64,000 bases of DNA, taken from contig NZ_FMVT01000001.1 of assembly GCF_900102505.1 (NCBI RefSeq), forward strand, positions 494,623-558,622, read 5' to 3'. The notes under the pieces are model-generated. The model was not told the origin of the DNA and did not search any database. It saw only the letters and a program-made list of their open reading frames with translations. This stretch comes from Paracoccus tibetensis. Lineage in GTDB: Bacteria; Pseudomonadota; Alphaproteobacteria; Rhodobacterales; Rhodobacteraceae. The position numbers and the translations under genes are program-made. Below, one piece after another: positions 18,535-27,682 of the stretch; within the stretch, counting starts at the first letter, position 1, and each line of letters opens with the position of its first letter.

Positions 18535-20802
18535 ATGAGCAACGACCATCCCATCGAGACCGCCGAATACGAGGGGCCCGTGGGTGGCTGGGGCTCGATG
18601 CGCGGCATGGCCGCGATCGCGCGGATCGCCAAGGCGCGGCCCTCGGCGATGGAGACGCTGAAGAACCAGAACAAGCCCGCCGGCTACATGTGCAGCTCCT
18701 GTGCCTGGGCCAAGCCGCCGAACCCGCACCCGGCCGAGTTCTGCGAGAACGGCGCGAAGGCGACGCTGTGGGACCTGACCACCGCGCGCTGCACGCCCGA
18801 GGTCTTCGCGAAGCACAGCGTGGCCGAGCTGGCGACATGGTCCGACCACGACCTCGAGATGCTGGGCCGGCTGACCGAGCCGATGCGCTATGACGCCGCC
18901 ACCGACCGCTATGTCGCGGTCAGCTGGGCCGAGGCCTTCGCTGACATCGGCGCCAGGCTGAAGGCCTCGACACCGAAGAAGACCTGCTTCTACGTCTCGG
19001 GCAAGGCGGCGCTGGAGCCGTCCTTCCTCTTCGGCCTCTATGCCCGCGCCTACGGGCATCACAACCTGCCCGACAGCTCGAACATGTGCCACGAGACGAC
19101 CTCGGTCGGGCTCAAGCAGAAGGTGGGATCGCCCGTCGGCACCTGCACCTTCGACGATTTCGAGCATGTGGACGCGATCTTCTATGCCGGCCAGAACCCC
19201 GGCACCAACAGCCCCCGCATCCTGCACCCGCTGCAGAAGGCGGTCGAGCGGGGCTGCCGCATCATCGCCTTCAACCCCCTGCGCGAGAAGGGCCTGCTGG
19301 AATTCGCCAGCCCCCAGAACCCGTGGCAGATGACCCTCGGCGCGCCGACCGAGATCGCGGACTGCTACTATCAGGTGAAGCCGGGCGGCGACATCGCGGC
19401 CCTCACCGGGGTCGCCAAGCACGTCCTGGCGCTGGAGGAGGCCGAGGGCGGCATCCTCGACCGTGCATTCCTCGCCGAGCACACGCACGGGATGGAGGAA
19501 TGGATGGACTGGGTCCGCGCCACCTCGTGGGACGATCTGGAACGGGTCAGCGGCATCACCCGGCGGCAGATGGAGGCCGCGGGCGAGGTCTATGCCCGCG
19601 CGGGCGCGGTGATGGGCATCTACGGCATGGGCCTGACGCAACATGTCCACGGCTCGGACGCGATTGGCGCGCTGGTGAACCTGCTGCTGCTGCGCGGCAA
19701 TATCGGCCGCAAGGGCGCGGGCTGCACGCCGATCCGGGGCCATTCCAACGTGCAGGGCCAGCGTACCGTCGGAATCACCGAGAAGCCCGAGCTGGTGCCG
19801 GTGGACAAGCTGCGTGAGCTCTTCGGCGTCGAGACCCCCGAGGACGAGGGCTGGACCACCGTCACCTTCCTCGAGGCGCTGCTGAAGGGCGAGGTCGAGG
19901 CCTATATCGGCTTTGGCGGAAACCTGGTGCGCGCGGTGCCCGACCAGGACCGCGTGACCGAGGTCTGGGGCAAGATGCCGCTGACCGTCCATGTCGCGAC
20001 CAAGCTGAACCGCACGCACCTGTTGCCCGGCAAGGTCTCGTACATCCTGCCCTGCCTCGTGCGGGCCGAGGAGGACATCCAGGACAGCGGGCCGCAGCAG
20101 GTCTCGATCGAGGACAGCTTCAGCCATATCTACGGCTCGATCGGCAAGCGCAGCCCGGCGAGCGAGGACCTTCTGTCCGAAACCGCCATCGTGGTGGGGC
20201 TGGCTAAGGCCACCCTGGCGCCGGACCCGCGCCTGCCCTGGGACGCGTGGCTTGCCGATTACAGCCGCATCCGCGCGGACATCGAGAAGACCTGGCCCGA
20301 CATGTTCGCCGACTACGAGGCGCGGATGAACCAGCCGGGCGGTTTCTACCGCGGCAACCCGGCCAACCAGCGCATCTGGAAGACCGAGAGCGGCAAGGCC
20401 GAGTTCACCGTGCCGGAATGCCTGGACGCGACGGGGCTCGAGGACGCGCCGGGCCTTTACAGGTTGGTGACGCTGCGCTCGAACGACCAGTTCAACACCA
20501 CCGTCTACGGCATGTCGGACCGGCTGCGCGGGATCGAGGGCGAGCGGACGATCGTCATGATGTCGCCCGAGGACATCGCGGCCGAGGGGCTGCAGGCAGG
20601 CCAGCGCATCGCGCTGAAGACGGATGCCGATGACGGGATCGACCGGCAGGTGGGCGGGCTGAAGATCGTGGCCTACGATCTGCCCCGCGGCTGCGTCGTC
20701 GGCTATTTCCCCGAACTGAACCCGCTCTCGCCGCTCTCGCGCTACGACCTCGCCTCGCACACGCCGGCGGCCAAGGGGATTCCGGTTCGGCTGGTGCCTT
20801 AG
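18535..20802 (+). CDS. YdeP/FdhF-family molybdopterin oxidoreductase
   Basis: 755-residue cytoplasmic bis-MGD oxidoreductase of the YdeP-like (formate dehydrogenase H-related) family, close to E. coli YdeP in length. It shows the N-terminal CSSCAWAKPPNPHPAEFCENG, which replaces a classical four-Cys cluster motif, DSSNMCHETT near the Mo site, GTNSPRILHPL, RGNIGRKGAGCTPIRGHSNVQG, IEDSFSHIYG and a C-terminal molybdopterin-dinucleotide domain (TLRSNDQFNTTVYG). No signal peptide. Substrate is unknown; E. coli YdeP is linked to acid resistance. No FdhD or electron-transfer partner is adjacent. ATG chosen at MSNDHP. Confidence 0.88.
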   Translation: MSNDHPIETAEYEGPVGGWGSMRGMAAIARIAKARPSAMETLKNQNKPAGYMCSSCAWAKPPNPHPAEFCENGAKATLWDLTTARCTPEVFAKHSVAELATWSDHDLEMLGRLTEPMRYDAATDRYVAVSWAEAFADIGARLKASTPKKTCFYVSGKAALEPSFLFGLYARAYGHHNLPDSSNMCHETTSVGLKQKVGSPVGTCTFDDFEHVDAIFYAGQNPGTNSPRILHPLQKAVERGCRIIAFNPLREKGLLEFASPQNPWQMTLGAPTEIADCYYQVKPGGDIAALTGVAKHVLALEEAEGGILDRAFLAEHTHGMEEWMDWVRATSWDDLERVSGITRRQMEAAGEVYARAGAVMGIYGMGLTQHVHGSDAIGALVNLLLLRGNIGRKGAGCTPIRGHSNVQGQRTVGITEKPELVPVDKLRELFGVETPEDEGWTTVTFLEALLKGEVEAYIGFGGNLVRAVPDQDRVTEVWGKMPLTVHVATKLNRTHLLPGKVSYILPCLVRAEEDIQDSGPQQVSIEDSFSHIYGSIGKRSPASEDLLSETAIVVGLAKATLAPDPRLPWDAWLADYSRIRADIEKTWPDMFADYEARMNQPGGFYRGNPANQRIWKTESGKAEFTVPECLDATGLEDAPGLYRLVTLRSNDQFNTTVYGMSDRLRGIEGERTIVMMSPEDIAAEGLQAGQRIALKTDADDGIDRQVGGLKIVAYDLPRGCVVGYFPELNPLSPLSRYDLASHTPAAKGIPVRLVP

Positions 20803-20868
20803 CGTCCCCACGCCGGCCGGGGGGCGCTGCCCCCCGGACCCCCCGGGATATTTGGGGACCAAAGCAGG
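20803..20868 (+). repeat. Dispersed GC-rich hairpin repeat, copy A
   Basis: Intergenic element right after the oxidoreductase stop codon. It contains the perfect dyad CCGGGGGGC-GCT-GCCCCCCGG followed by ACCCCCCGGGATATTT. Copies B (28251-28317) and C (46230-46297) share the order of blocks. The shared GATATTT/GATACTT tail after the hairpin may make it act as a terminator. See findings. Confidence 0.8.
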
Positions 20869-20901
20869 AGGAAGGCTGGACTTCCGCGGCGCGGGGGCGT
20901 A

Positions 20902-20974
20902 GGGACCCCTCTTTGGCTCCGCAGCTTCGGGGCGGCCGGGAGGGTGCTGGGCCGCGATCCGCGAAGAGGGGTGC
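20902..20974. repeat. Inverted repeat in the leader of the DEAD-box helicase gene
   Basis: GGGACCCCTCTTTG at 20902 is nearly the reverse complement of CGAAGAGGGGTGCC ending at 20974, with about 45 bp between the arms. In RNA this would form a long stem with a GC-rich interior, ending about 40 nt before the helicase start codon. Function, if any, is unknown. Confidence 0.5.
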
Positions 20975-21014
20975 CGTTCACCGGGTGATCCGCACCCCCG
21001 TTCTTGGCGAGACC

Positions 21015-22883
21015 ATGACAGAGATGACCATTCCCGCGCCGCTTCAGGCGGCGCTGGCGGGCAAGGGCTATGACAGCCTGACCGCCGTTCAAACCGCCAT
21101 GCTGGCGCCTGAACTTGCCGGGCGCGACGCGCTGGTGTCGGCGCAGACCGGCTCGGGCAAGACCGTGGCCTTCGGCCTAGCCATCGGGCCCGACCTGATG
21201 GAGGGCGATGTTCTGCCGCCCTCGGACCTTCCCTTGGCCCTTGCCATCGCGCCGACGCGCGAGCTGGCGCTGCAGGTCGCGCGCGAGCTGGAATGGCTTT
21301 ACGCCGGCACCGGCGCGCAGATCGCCACCTGCGTCGGCGGCATGGACTATCGCAACGAGCGCCGGGCGCTTCAGCGCGGTGCGCAGATCGTCGTCGGCAC
21401 GCCCGGGCGCTTGCGCGATCATATCGAGCGGGGCAGCCTCGACATGACGGCGCTGCGCGCGGCCGTGCTGGACGAGGCGGACGAGATGCTGGATCTGGGC
21501 TTCCGCGAGGATCTGGAGTTCATCCTGGGTTCTGCCCCCGCCGAGCGGCGCACGCTGATGTTCTCGGCCACCGTGCCCCCGGCCATCGAGGCGCTGGCTC
21601 GCGACTTCCAGCGCGATGCGCTGCGGATCGCCGCGATGGGCGAGGCGCGCCAGCATGGCGACATCTCCTATCGCGCCTATTCCGTCACCGCCCGTGACCG
21701 TGAGCCCGCGATCTTCAACCTCTTGCGCCTGCATGACGCGCAGACGGCGATCATCTTCTGCAAGACCCGCGCCAACGTGAACCACCTGCTGGCGCGCATG
21801 TCGAACCGCGGCTTCAAGGTCGTGGCCCTGTCCGGCGAGCTGAGCCAGTCCGAGCGCAACCACGCGCTTCAGGCGCTGCGCGACGGGCGGGCGCGGGTCT
21901 GCATCGCGACCGATGTCGCGGCGCGCGGGATCGACCTGCCGGGGCTGGAGCTGGTGATCCATGCCGACCTGCCCACGAACCCCGACACGCTGCTGCACCG
22001 CTCGGGCCGGACGGGTCGGGCCGGGGCCAAGGGCGTCTCGGCGCTGATCGTGCCGGCGGCGGACCATCGGCGGGCGCAGAGCATCCTGAAGCGGGCGCAG
22101 GTCGTGGCCGAATGGGGCAACGCGCCCTCGGCCGACGAGGTGCGGGCCGAGGATGACCGGCGAATGCTGGAGCATCCGGCGCTGCGCGCTGAGGCCGGCG
22201 AGGAGGCCGAGCTGGCCGGCAAGCTGCTGGCCGAGCTGTCGCCGGAGCAGGTCGCCGCCGCCTTCATCCGCCTGTGGCGCGAGGGGCGCCCGGCGCCCGA
22301 GGAGCTGATGGAGCCGCAGGCGGCGCGCGTGCGTGAGCCCGCCGCTCCGCGCGAGCCGCGGGAGTTCGGCGAATCGGTCTGGTTCAGCCTGTCGGTCGGC
22401 CATACCGGCCGCGCCGAGCCGCGCTGGCTGCTGCCCAAGATCTGCGATGCCGGCGGGATCGGCCGCGAGAGCATCGGCGCCATCCGCATCCGGCACGAGG
22501 AGAGCTTCGTCCAAGTCGCGGCGGATGTGGCGGACCGCTTCGGGGCCGAGGCGGCGATCAACGACGAGATCACGATGACGCGGCTCGACGGGCAGCCCTC
22601 GCTGGATGCGCCCGCGCCGCGGGGGGAGCGGGCCGACCGGGCCGAGCGTCCGGCGCGCAAGCCCGCCCCGCGTCCGCGCGATGCGGGCCACGAGGCACGG
22701 GTGAAGTCGGCCCGCGGGGGCTGGGTGCCGGACGACGCGCCCGTGCCCGAGGCCGACCGGCCGGTGAAGGCCTGGAAGAAGAAGGAGGGTGCGGCGGCGC
22801 CCAAGGGCAAGGTGGCATGGGCCAAGCCCAAGCCCAAGGCGGCGGCCAAGCCGCATCGCAAGGGCACCCGCCGCCCCGAGTGA
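21015..22883 (+). CDS. DEAD-box RNA helicase with DbpA-type RNA-binding domain
   Basis: 622-residue ATP-dependent RNA helicase. Motif Q region is near the start (AALAGKGYDSLTAVQ), motif I AQTGSGKT, Ia PTRELALQ, Ib GTPGRL, II DEAD (VLDEADEMLDLGF), III SAT, V ATDVAARGIDLP and VI HRSGRTGRAG. Residues about 455-540 (WFSLSVGHTGRAEPRWLLPK, ICDAGGIGRESIGAIRI) match the DbpA RNA-binding domain that in E. coli targets 23S rRNA. The tail is basic and Lys/Arg/Pro-rich. A ribosome assembly role is likely. Ends in a clear terminator. Confidence 0.93.
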   Translation: MTEMTIPAPLQAALAGKGYDSLTAVQTAMLAPELAGRDALVSAQTGSGKTVAFGLAIGPDLMEGDVLPPSDLPLALAIAPTRELALQVARELEWLYAGTGAQIATCVGGMDYRNERRALQRGAQIVVGTPGRLRDHIERGSLDMTALRAAVLDEADEMLDLGFREDLEFILGSAPAERRTLMFSATVPPAIEALARDFQRDALRIAAMGEARQHGDISYRAYSVTARDREPAIFNLLRLHDAQTAIIFCKTRANVNHLLARMSNRGFKVVALSGELSQSERNHALQALRDGRARVCIATDVAARGIDLPGLELVIHADLPTNPDTLLHRSGRTGRAGAKGVSALIVPAADHRRAQSILKRAQVVAEWGNAPSADEVRAEDDRRMLEHPALRAEAGEEAELAGKLLAELSPEQVAAAFIRLWREGRPAPEELMEPQAARVREPAAPREPREFGESVWFSLSVGHTGRAEPRWLLPKICDAGGIGRESIGAIRIRHEESFVQVAADVADRFGAEAAINDEITMTRLDGQPSLDAPAPRGERADRAERPARKPAPRPRDAGHEARVKSARGGWVPDDAPVPEADRPVKAWKKKEGAAAPKGKVAWAKPKPKAAAKPHRKGTRRPE

Positions 22884-22888
22884 TCCCA

Positions 22889-22920
22889 AGCCCTGCCTTA
22901 AATTCAGGCAGGGCTTTTTC
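22889..22920 (+). terminator. Rho-independent terminator of the DEAD-box helicase gene
   Basis: AGCCCTGCCT and AGGCAGGGCT form a perfect 10-bp stem around a 7-nt loop (TAAATTC), followed by TTTTT. It begins 6 bp after the helicase stop codon. Confidence 0.9.
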
Positions 22921-22941
22921 TTTGCCGTTTGGGCCGGAGCA

Positions 22942-22970
22942 CGGTGCACGAACGGTGCACAGTCGGTGCA
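22942..22970. repeat. Three CGGTGCA repeats at exact 11-bp spacing
   Basis: CGGTGCA occurs at 22942, 22953 and 22964, so the copies lie on the same face of the helix. A related CGGTGCG is at about 23059. The group lies about 145 bp before the polyamine ABC transporter, after the helicase terminator, so it is positioned to serve the transporter. A binding site for an unknown regulator is an inference. Confidence 0.5.
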
Positions 22971-23113
22971 TCCTCGGGGGACCGGAGGTGCAGGCGGGCG
23001 GGGCAAGGCCGCTGCGCGACATGAACAGGTCGCAAATGGGATTGCCAGCTTCATGATCCGGTGCGTAACCTGACCGGGCGCTGAATAACCATATAAACCC
23101 AGGGAGAGCGCTT

Positions 23114-24220
23114 TTGCTGGACGACCGCCATGGCGACGCTTTCGTCGCCTTTGAGCATGTGCAAAAAAGCTATGACGGACAGACACTTGTCGTCAAGGAT
23201 CTGAACCTCGCCATCGGCAAGGGAGAGTTCCTGACCATGCTCGGGCCGTCCGGCTCGGGCAAGACGACCTGCCTGATGATGCTGGCCGGCTTCGAGACCG
23301 CCACCCATGGCGAGATCCGCCTGGCCGGCCGCCCGATCAACCAGGTCCCGCCCCACAAGCGCGGCATCGGCATGGTGTTCCAGAACTACGCCCTGTTCCC
23401 GCACATGACGGTCGGCGAGAACCTGTCCTTCCCGCTGGAGGTCCGCGGCATGGCCAAGCCCGACCGCGAGGCGCGGGTCAAGCGCGCGCTCGACATGGTA
23501 CAGATGGGCCGCTTTATCAGCCGCCGCCCGGCGCAGCTGTCGGGCGGGCAGCAGCAGCGGATCGCGCTCGCCCGCGCGCTGGTCTTCGATCCCGAGCTGG
23601 TGCTGATGGACGAGCCGCTCGGTGCGCTGGACAAGCAGCTGCGCGAGCATATGCAGTTCGAGATCAAGCACCTGCACGAGGAACTTGGAATCACCGTCGT
23701 CTATGTCACGCATGACCAAGGCGAGGCGCTGACCATGTCGGACCGGATCGCGGTCTTCAACGACGGCCGCATCCAGCAGCTCGCGCCGCCTGCCGAGCTT
23801 TACGAGCGGCCCGGCAACAGCTTCGTCGCCAGTTTCATCGGCGAGAACAACAGCTTGCCGGGCGTTATCGAGGAATTTCAGGGCGACAAGGCGCTGGTGC
23901 GCCTGGACGGCGGCGGGGTCATCGACGCCACGGCCGTCAACATTCGCGAGAAGGGGCAGCGCACCACCGTCTCGATCCGGCCCGAGCGGGTCGAGTTCAA
24001 GCCCGAGATGATGCCGCCCGGCGCCCACACGATCGAGGCGAAGGTCGCCGAGGTCGTCTACATGGGCGACATCCTGCGCGCGCGGCTGGCCGTCGCCGGC
24101 AGCGACAATTTCGTGATGAAGATGCGCAACACGATCGGCCAGACCCGGCTGGAGCCGGGGCAGGTCATCCGCATCGGCTGGCACCCGCAGGACGCGCGGG
24201 CGCTGGAACCGACCGCCTGA
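23114..24220 (+). CDS. potA: Polyamine-type ABC transporter ATP-binding protein (PotA-like)
   Basis: 368-residue ATPase. Walker A GPSGSGKTT is near residue 43, Q-loop VFQNYALFPHMTV, signature LSGGQQQRIALARAL, Walker B LVLMDEPLGALD, H-loop YVTHDQGEAL. The C-terminal TOBE domain from about residue 280 (TTVSIRPERVEFKPE) is typical of PotA/spermidine-putrescine systems. No in-frame ATG precedes the conserved region, so a TTG at 23114 with GGGAGAG upstream is used. It opens a four-gene transporter operon. Confidence 0.92.
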   Translation: MLDDRHGDAFVAFEHVQKSYDGQTLVVKDLNLAIGKGEFLTMLGPSGSGKTTCLMMLAGFETATHGEIRLAGRPINQVPPHKRGIGMVFQNYALFPHMTVGENLSFPLEVRGMAKPDREARVKRALDMVQMGRFISRRPAQLSGGQQQRIALARALVFDPELVLMDEPLGALDKQLREHMQFEIKHLHEELGITVVYVTHDQGEALTMSDRIAVFNDGRIQQLAPPAELYERPGNSFVASFIGENNSLPGVIEEFQGDKALVRLDGGGVIDATAVNIREKGQRTTVSIRPERVEFKPEMMPPGAHTIEAKVAEVVYMGDILRARLAVAGSDNFVMKMRNTIGQTRLEPGQVIRIGWHPQDARALEPTA

Positions 24221-24284
24221 GCCAATACAGCCACCAATTACCAAGGGCGAAAATGCCCGATCAAGTCCAAGGGGAGCTACCAAC

Positions 24285-25361
24285 GTGAAGACCACTCTGA
24301 TCCTGTCCACCGCCCTTTCCGGCCTCGCCTTCGCCGCCACCGCGCAAGAGGTGAACGTCGTCTCCTGGGGCGGCGCCTACGAGACCAGCCAGGTCGAGGC
24401 CTACAACAAACCCTTCACCGCCGAGACCGGCATCCGCGTCAACATGATCGCGGCCGACAACCCGGCGACCCCGCTGAAGGCGCAGGTCGAGGCCGGCAAC
24501 GTCACCGGCGACGTGTTCGACGTCGAGGTCTCGGACGCCATCCGCCTGTGCGACGAGGGCGCGCTGATGGAGATCGATCCGGCCATGCTGCCGGCCGCGC
24601 CGGACGGAACGCCCGCGGTGGACGATTTCGTGCCGGGCGCGCTGCAGGATTGCGCCGTCGCGAACATCGTGTGGGGCACGGTGATTTCCTACAACACGAC
24701 CAAGTTCGAGGGCGAGATGCCCCAGACCGCGGCCGACTTCTTCGACACCGAGACCTTCCCCGGCAAGCGTGGCCTGCCCCGCAACCCCAAGCGCACGCTC
24801 TACCTGGCGCTGATCGCCGACGGCGTGCCCGCCGCCGAGATCTATGACGTGCTGGGCACCGACGAGGGCGTGGACCGCGCCTTCGCGAAACTCGACACGA
24901 TCAAGAACGATGTCGTCTGGTGGGAGGCCGGCGCCCAGCCCGTGCAGCTTCTGGCCGATGGCGAGGTCAGCATGACCACCGTCTATAACGGCCGCGTCTT
25001 CGACGCGATGGTCGCCGAGAACCAGCCCTTCGAGATCATCTGGGACGGGCAGTACATGGACATGGACATGTTCGTGATCCCGAAGGACGCCCCGAACCTG
25101 GACGCCGCCGTCGAGTACCTGAAGTTCGCGACGGACACGCAGCGGCTGGCCGATCAGGCGCGCTACATCGCCTATGGTCCGGCGCGCCAGTCCTCGGCCT
25201 CGCTGGTGGGGCTCTACCAGGACGGCGTGACCGAGATGGCGCCGCACATGCCGACCTCGCCCGAGGCGCTTGAGAACGCCGTGATGGACGATCCCGAGTT
25301 CTGGGCCGACCGCGACGCCGAGATGGTCGAGCGGTTCAACGCCTGGCTCGCCTCGTCCTGA
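24285..25361 (+). CDS. ABC transporter substrate-binding protein (PotD-like)
   Basis: 358-residue periplasmic protein. Signal peptide MKTTLILSTALSGLAFAATA, then VNVVSWGGAYETSQVEAYNK, the opening typical of PotD/PotF-type polyamine binders. Other blocks are GDVFDVEVSDAIRLCDEGAL, VWGTVISYNTTKF and WEAGAQPVQLLADGEVSMTT. GTG start at 24285 with AAGGGGAG upstream. The exact ligand (spermidine, putrescine or another cationic compound) cannot be fixed from sequence. Confidence 0.9.
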   Translation: MKTTLILSTALSGLAFAATAQEVNVVSWGGAYETSQVEAYNKPFTAETGIRVNMIAADNPATPLKAQVEAGNVTGDVFDVEVSDAIRLCDEGALMEIDPAMLPAAPDGTPAVDDFVPGALQDCAVANIVWGTVISYNTTKFEGEMPQTAADFFDTETFPGKRGLPRNPKRTLYLALIADGVPAAEIYDVLGTDEGVDRAFAKLDTIKNDVVWWEAGAQPVQLLADGEVSMTTVYNGRVFDAMVAENQPFEIIWDGQYMDMDMFVIPKDAPNLDAAVEYLKFATDTQRLADQARYIAYGPARQSSASLVGLYQDGVTEMAPHMPTSPEALENAVMDDPEFWADRDAEMVERFNAWLASS

Positions 25362-25428
25362 TCACGCGCCGCCCCTGCGCGCGGCGCGGGGGCGGCCTCT
25401 CTTGCCGGAAGAACGGGCCCCGACGCTG

Positions 25429-26727
25429 ATGGCGAATGTCGCTCTTGATCCCCATGCCGCCGTTGTGTCCACCGCTTCGGGCGGGCCGGCGGCGCTGACC
25501 TCTGCCGACGGAACGCCGCTGGCCCGCGCCCTGGCCCGCAGCCAGCGCCGCGCCCGCCGCCGCGCCTTCCTGCTGGTGCTGCCGCTGCTGGCCTTCATCC
25601 TGATCACCTTCGTGGTCCCGATCGGGCAGATGCTGCAGCGCTCCTTCTACAACGCGGGCTTCTCGGCCAACATGCCGCAGGTCTCGGCCTGGTTCGCCGA
25701 GACCGAGCGCGGGACCGATCCCGATGACGCGGCCTGGGCCGCGCTGGCCGCCGACCTGACCGCCGCGGCCGAGGCGCGCACGGTCGCCATGGTCGGCACA
25801 CGCATCAACTATGACCTGTCGGGGACGCGCTCGCTTTTCACCTCGACCGGGCGGGCGCTGCGGGGCGGGATCGAGCCGCCCTATCGCGAGAACCTGCTCG
25901 AGATCGACCAGAAATGGGGCGACCCGCAGCTGTGGTCGGTGATGCGCGAGGCCTCGCGCCCCGTCACCGCGAACTTCTACCTGGCGGCGGTGGACCGCGC
26001 CCGCGACGCGGAAGGCAACATCGTGCAGGTGGACGAGCGGCAGCGCGTCTACACCATGCTTTTCGGGCGGACCTTCTGGCTGTCGCTGGTCATCACCGCG
26101 CTGACCTTCGTGCTGGGCTTTCCCATCGCGCATCTTCTGGCGACGCTGCCGCTGCGGAAGTCGAACCTTCTGATGATCCTGGTGCTGCTGCCCTTCTGGA
26201 CCTCGCTTCTGGTGCGGACGACCAGCTGGATGGTGCTGCTGCAGCAGCAGGGAGTGGTGAACGACCTGCTGGTCTGGACGGGCATCATCGGCGCCAGCGG
26301 GCGGCTGCAGATGATCTACAACCAGACCGGCACGATCATCGCGATGACGCATATCCTGCTGCCCTTCATGATCCTGCCGCTTTATTCGGTGATGCGGACG
26401 ATCAACCCGTCCTATGTCCGGGCGGCGCGCAGCCTCGGCGCCTCAAGCTGGACCGCGTTTCGGCGGGTCTATTTCCCGCAGACGCTGCCGGGCCTCGGGG
26501 CCGGGGCGCTTCTGGTCTTCATCCTGGCGGTCGGCTACTACATCACGCCGGCGCTGGTGGGCGGCTCGTCCGGGCAGCTCATTTCCAACATGATCGCGAT
26601 GCACATGACCTCGACCCTGAACTGGTCTCTGGCGGCGGCATTGGCGGCGCTGCTTCTGGCGGCGGTGCTGGTGCTCTACTGGGTCTACGACCGCATGGTC
26701 GGCATCGACAACCTGAAGCTGGGATAG
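25429..26727 (+). CDS. ABC transporter permease (PotB-like)
   Basis: About 432-residue inner-membrane permease. A cytoplasmic Arg-rich start (RSQRRARRRAFLLVL) leads into the first helix, then a long periplasmic insert (about residues 75-205), which is larger than in E. coli PotB, then five helices. The ATPase-coupling EAA loop is RAARSLGASSWTAFRRVYFP. ATG 25429 is taken; an in-frame TTG at 25402 is possible, and neither has a strong ribosome-binding site. Confidence 0.9.
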   Translation: MANVALDPHAAVVSTASGGPAALTSADGTPLARALARSQRRARRRAFLLVLPLLAFILITFVVPIGQMLQRSFYNAGFSANMPQVSAWFAETERGTDPDDAAWAALAADLTAAAEARTVAMVGTRINYDLSGTRSLFTSTGRALRGGIEPPYRENLLEIDQKWGDPQLWSVMREASRPVTANFYLAAVDRARDAEGNIVQVDERQRVYTMLFGRTFWLSLVITALTFVLGFPIAHLLATLPLRKSNLLMILVLLPFWTSLLVRTTSWMVLLQQQGVVNDLLVWTGIIGASGRLQMIYNQTGTIIAMTHILLPFMILPLYSVMRTINPSYVRAARSLGASSWTAFRRVYFPQTLPGLGAGALLVFILAVGYYITPALVGGSSGQLISNMIAMHMTSTLNWSLAAALAALLLAAVLVLYWVYDRMVGIDNLKLG

Positions 26728-26731
26728 CGCC

Positions 26732-27682
26732 ATGGCCCTTCCGTCCTATGCAAGCCCGCTGGAGCGCGCCTGGCACTACGCCTACCTGGTGATCTGCGGG
26801 CTGATCTTCTTCTTCCTGATCGCGCCGATCATCGTGATCATCCCGCTGTCGTTCAACGCCGAGCCGTTCTTCACCTTCACCCCCGCCATGCGCGCGCTTG
26901 ACCCCGACGGCTTCAGCCTGCGCTGGTATCAGAGCCTGCTGCATTTCGGGATGGAGAACCCGCAGGCCGAGGGTTGGGCCTTCTGGTCCGATGCCTGGGC
27001 GAACGCCAACTGGATCAAGGCCGCGAAGAACTCGATCATCATCGGCTTCTTCTCGACGCTGGTCGCGACGGTGCTGGGCACGCTGGCCGCGCTCGGCCTC
27101 GCGCGGCCCGAGATGCCGTTCCGCCGGACGATCATGGCGATCCTGATCTCGCCCATGATCGTGCCGCTGATCATCACGGCCACGGGGATGTTCTTCTTCT
27201 ACTCGAACCCGTGCGACCTGCTGGTGCTGATCGGGCTCGAGCCGCAATGCGGGCGGCTGGCGGGCACCTATCTGGGCGTGATCCTGGCCCATGCGACGCT
27301 TGGCATCCCCTTCGTCATCATCACGGTGACGGCGACGCTGATCGGCTTCGACCAGTCGCTGAACCGCGCCGCCGCCTCGCTCGGCGCCAATCCGCGGGTG
27401 ACCTTCTTCCGGGTGACCATGCCGCTGATCCTGCCGGGCGTGATCTCGGGCGCGCTTTTCGCCTTCGTCACCTCGTTCGACGAGGTGGTGGCGGTCCTGT
27501 TCATCGGCGGGCCCGAGCAGCAGACCATCCCGCGCCAGATGTGGAACGGCATCCGCGAGCAGATCAGCCCGGCAATCCTGGCCGTGGCGACGCTGCTGGT
27601 GGTCTTCTCGATCGCGCTTCTCACCACGGTCGAGCTGCTGCGGCGGCGGTCCGAGCGGATCCGCGGCGTCACGCCGCGATGA
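26732..27682 (+). CDS. ABC transporter permease (PotC-like)
   Basis: 316-residue partner permease, six helices. EAA loop RAAASLGANPRVTFFRVTMP; the segment VTSFDEVVAVLFIGGPEQQT is diagnostic of PotC-type proteins (SFDE). It begins 4 bp after the PotB-like gene and its stop overlaps the hemerythrin-like gene as ATGA, so all are probably translated from one message. Confidence 0.93.
   Translation: MALPSYASPLERAWHYAYLVICGLIFFFLIAPIIVIIPLSFNAEPFFTFTPAMRALDPDGFSLRWYQSLLHFGMENPQAEGWAFWSDAWANANWIKAAKNSIIIGFFSTLVATVLGTLAALGLARPEMPFRRTIMAILISPMIVPLIITATGMFFFYSNPCDLLVLIGLEPQCGRLAGTYLGVILAHATLGIPFVIITVTATLIGFDQSLNRAAASLGANPRVTFFRVTMPLILPGVISGALFAFVTSFDEVVAVLFIGGPEQQTIPRQMWNGIREQISPAILAVATLLVVFSIALLTTVELLRRRSERIRGVTPR

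Noticed and set aside
18383..18538. 51-residue open frame ending in ATGA over the start of the molybdopterin oxidoreductase gene
   Set aside because: Composition (Gly/Arg/Ala/Pro) is what random GC-rich DNA gives, there is only a weak ribosome-binding site and no family; the overlap may be chance.
18376..20862. Minus-strand open frame of about 828 codons opposite the molybdopterin oxidoreductase
   Set aside because: Composition is typical antisense shadow (Val/Arg/Gly/His-rich, no motifs), while the plus strand carries conserved family motifs throughout.
22942..22970. CRISPR array (short regularly spaced repeats)
   Set aside because: Repeats are only 7 bp with 4-bp spacers and no cas genes exist in the window; direct binding sites are a better reading.
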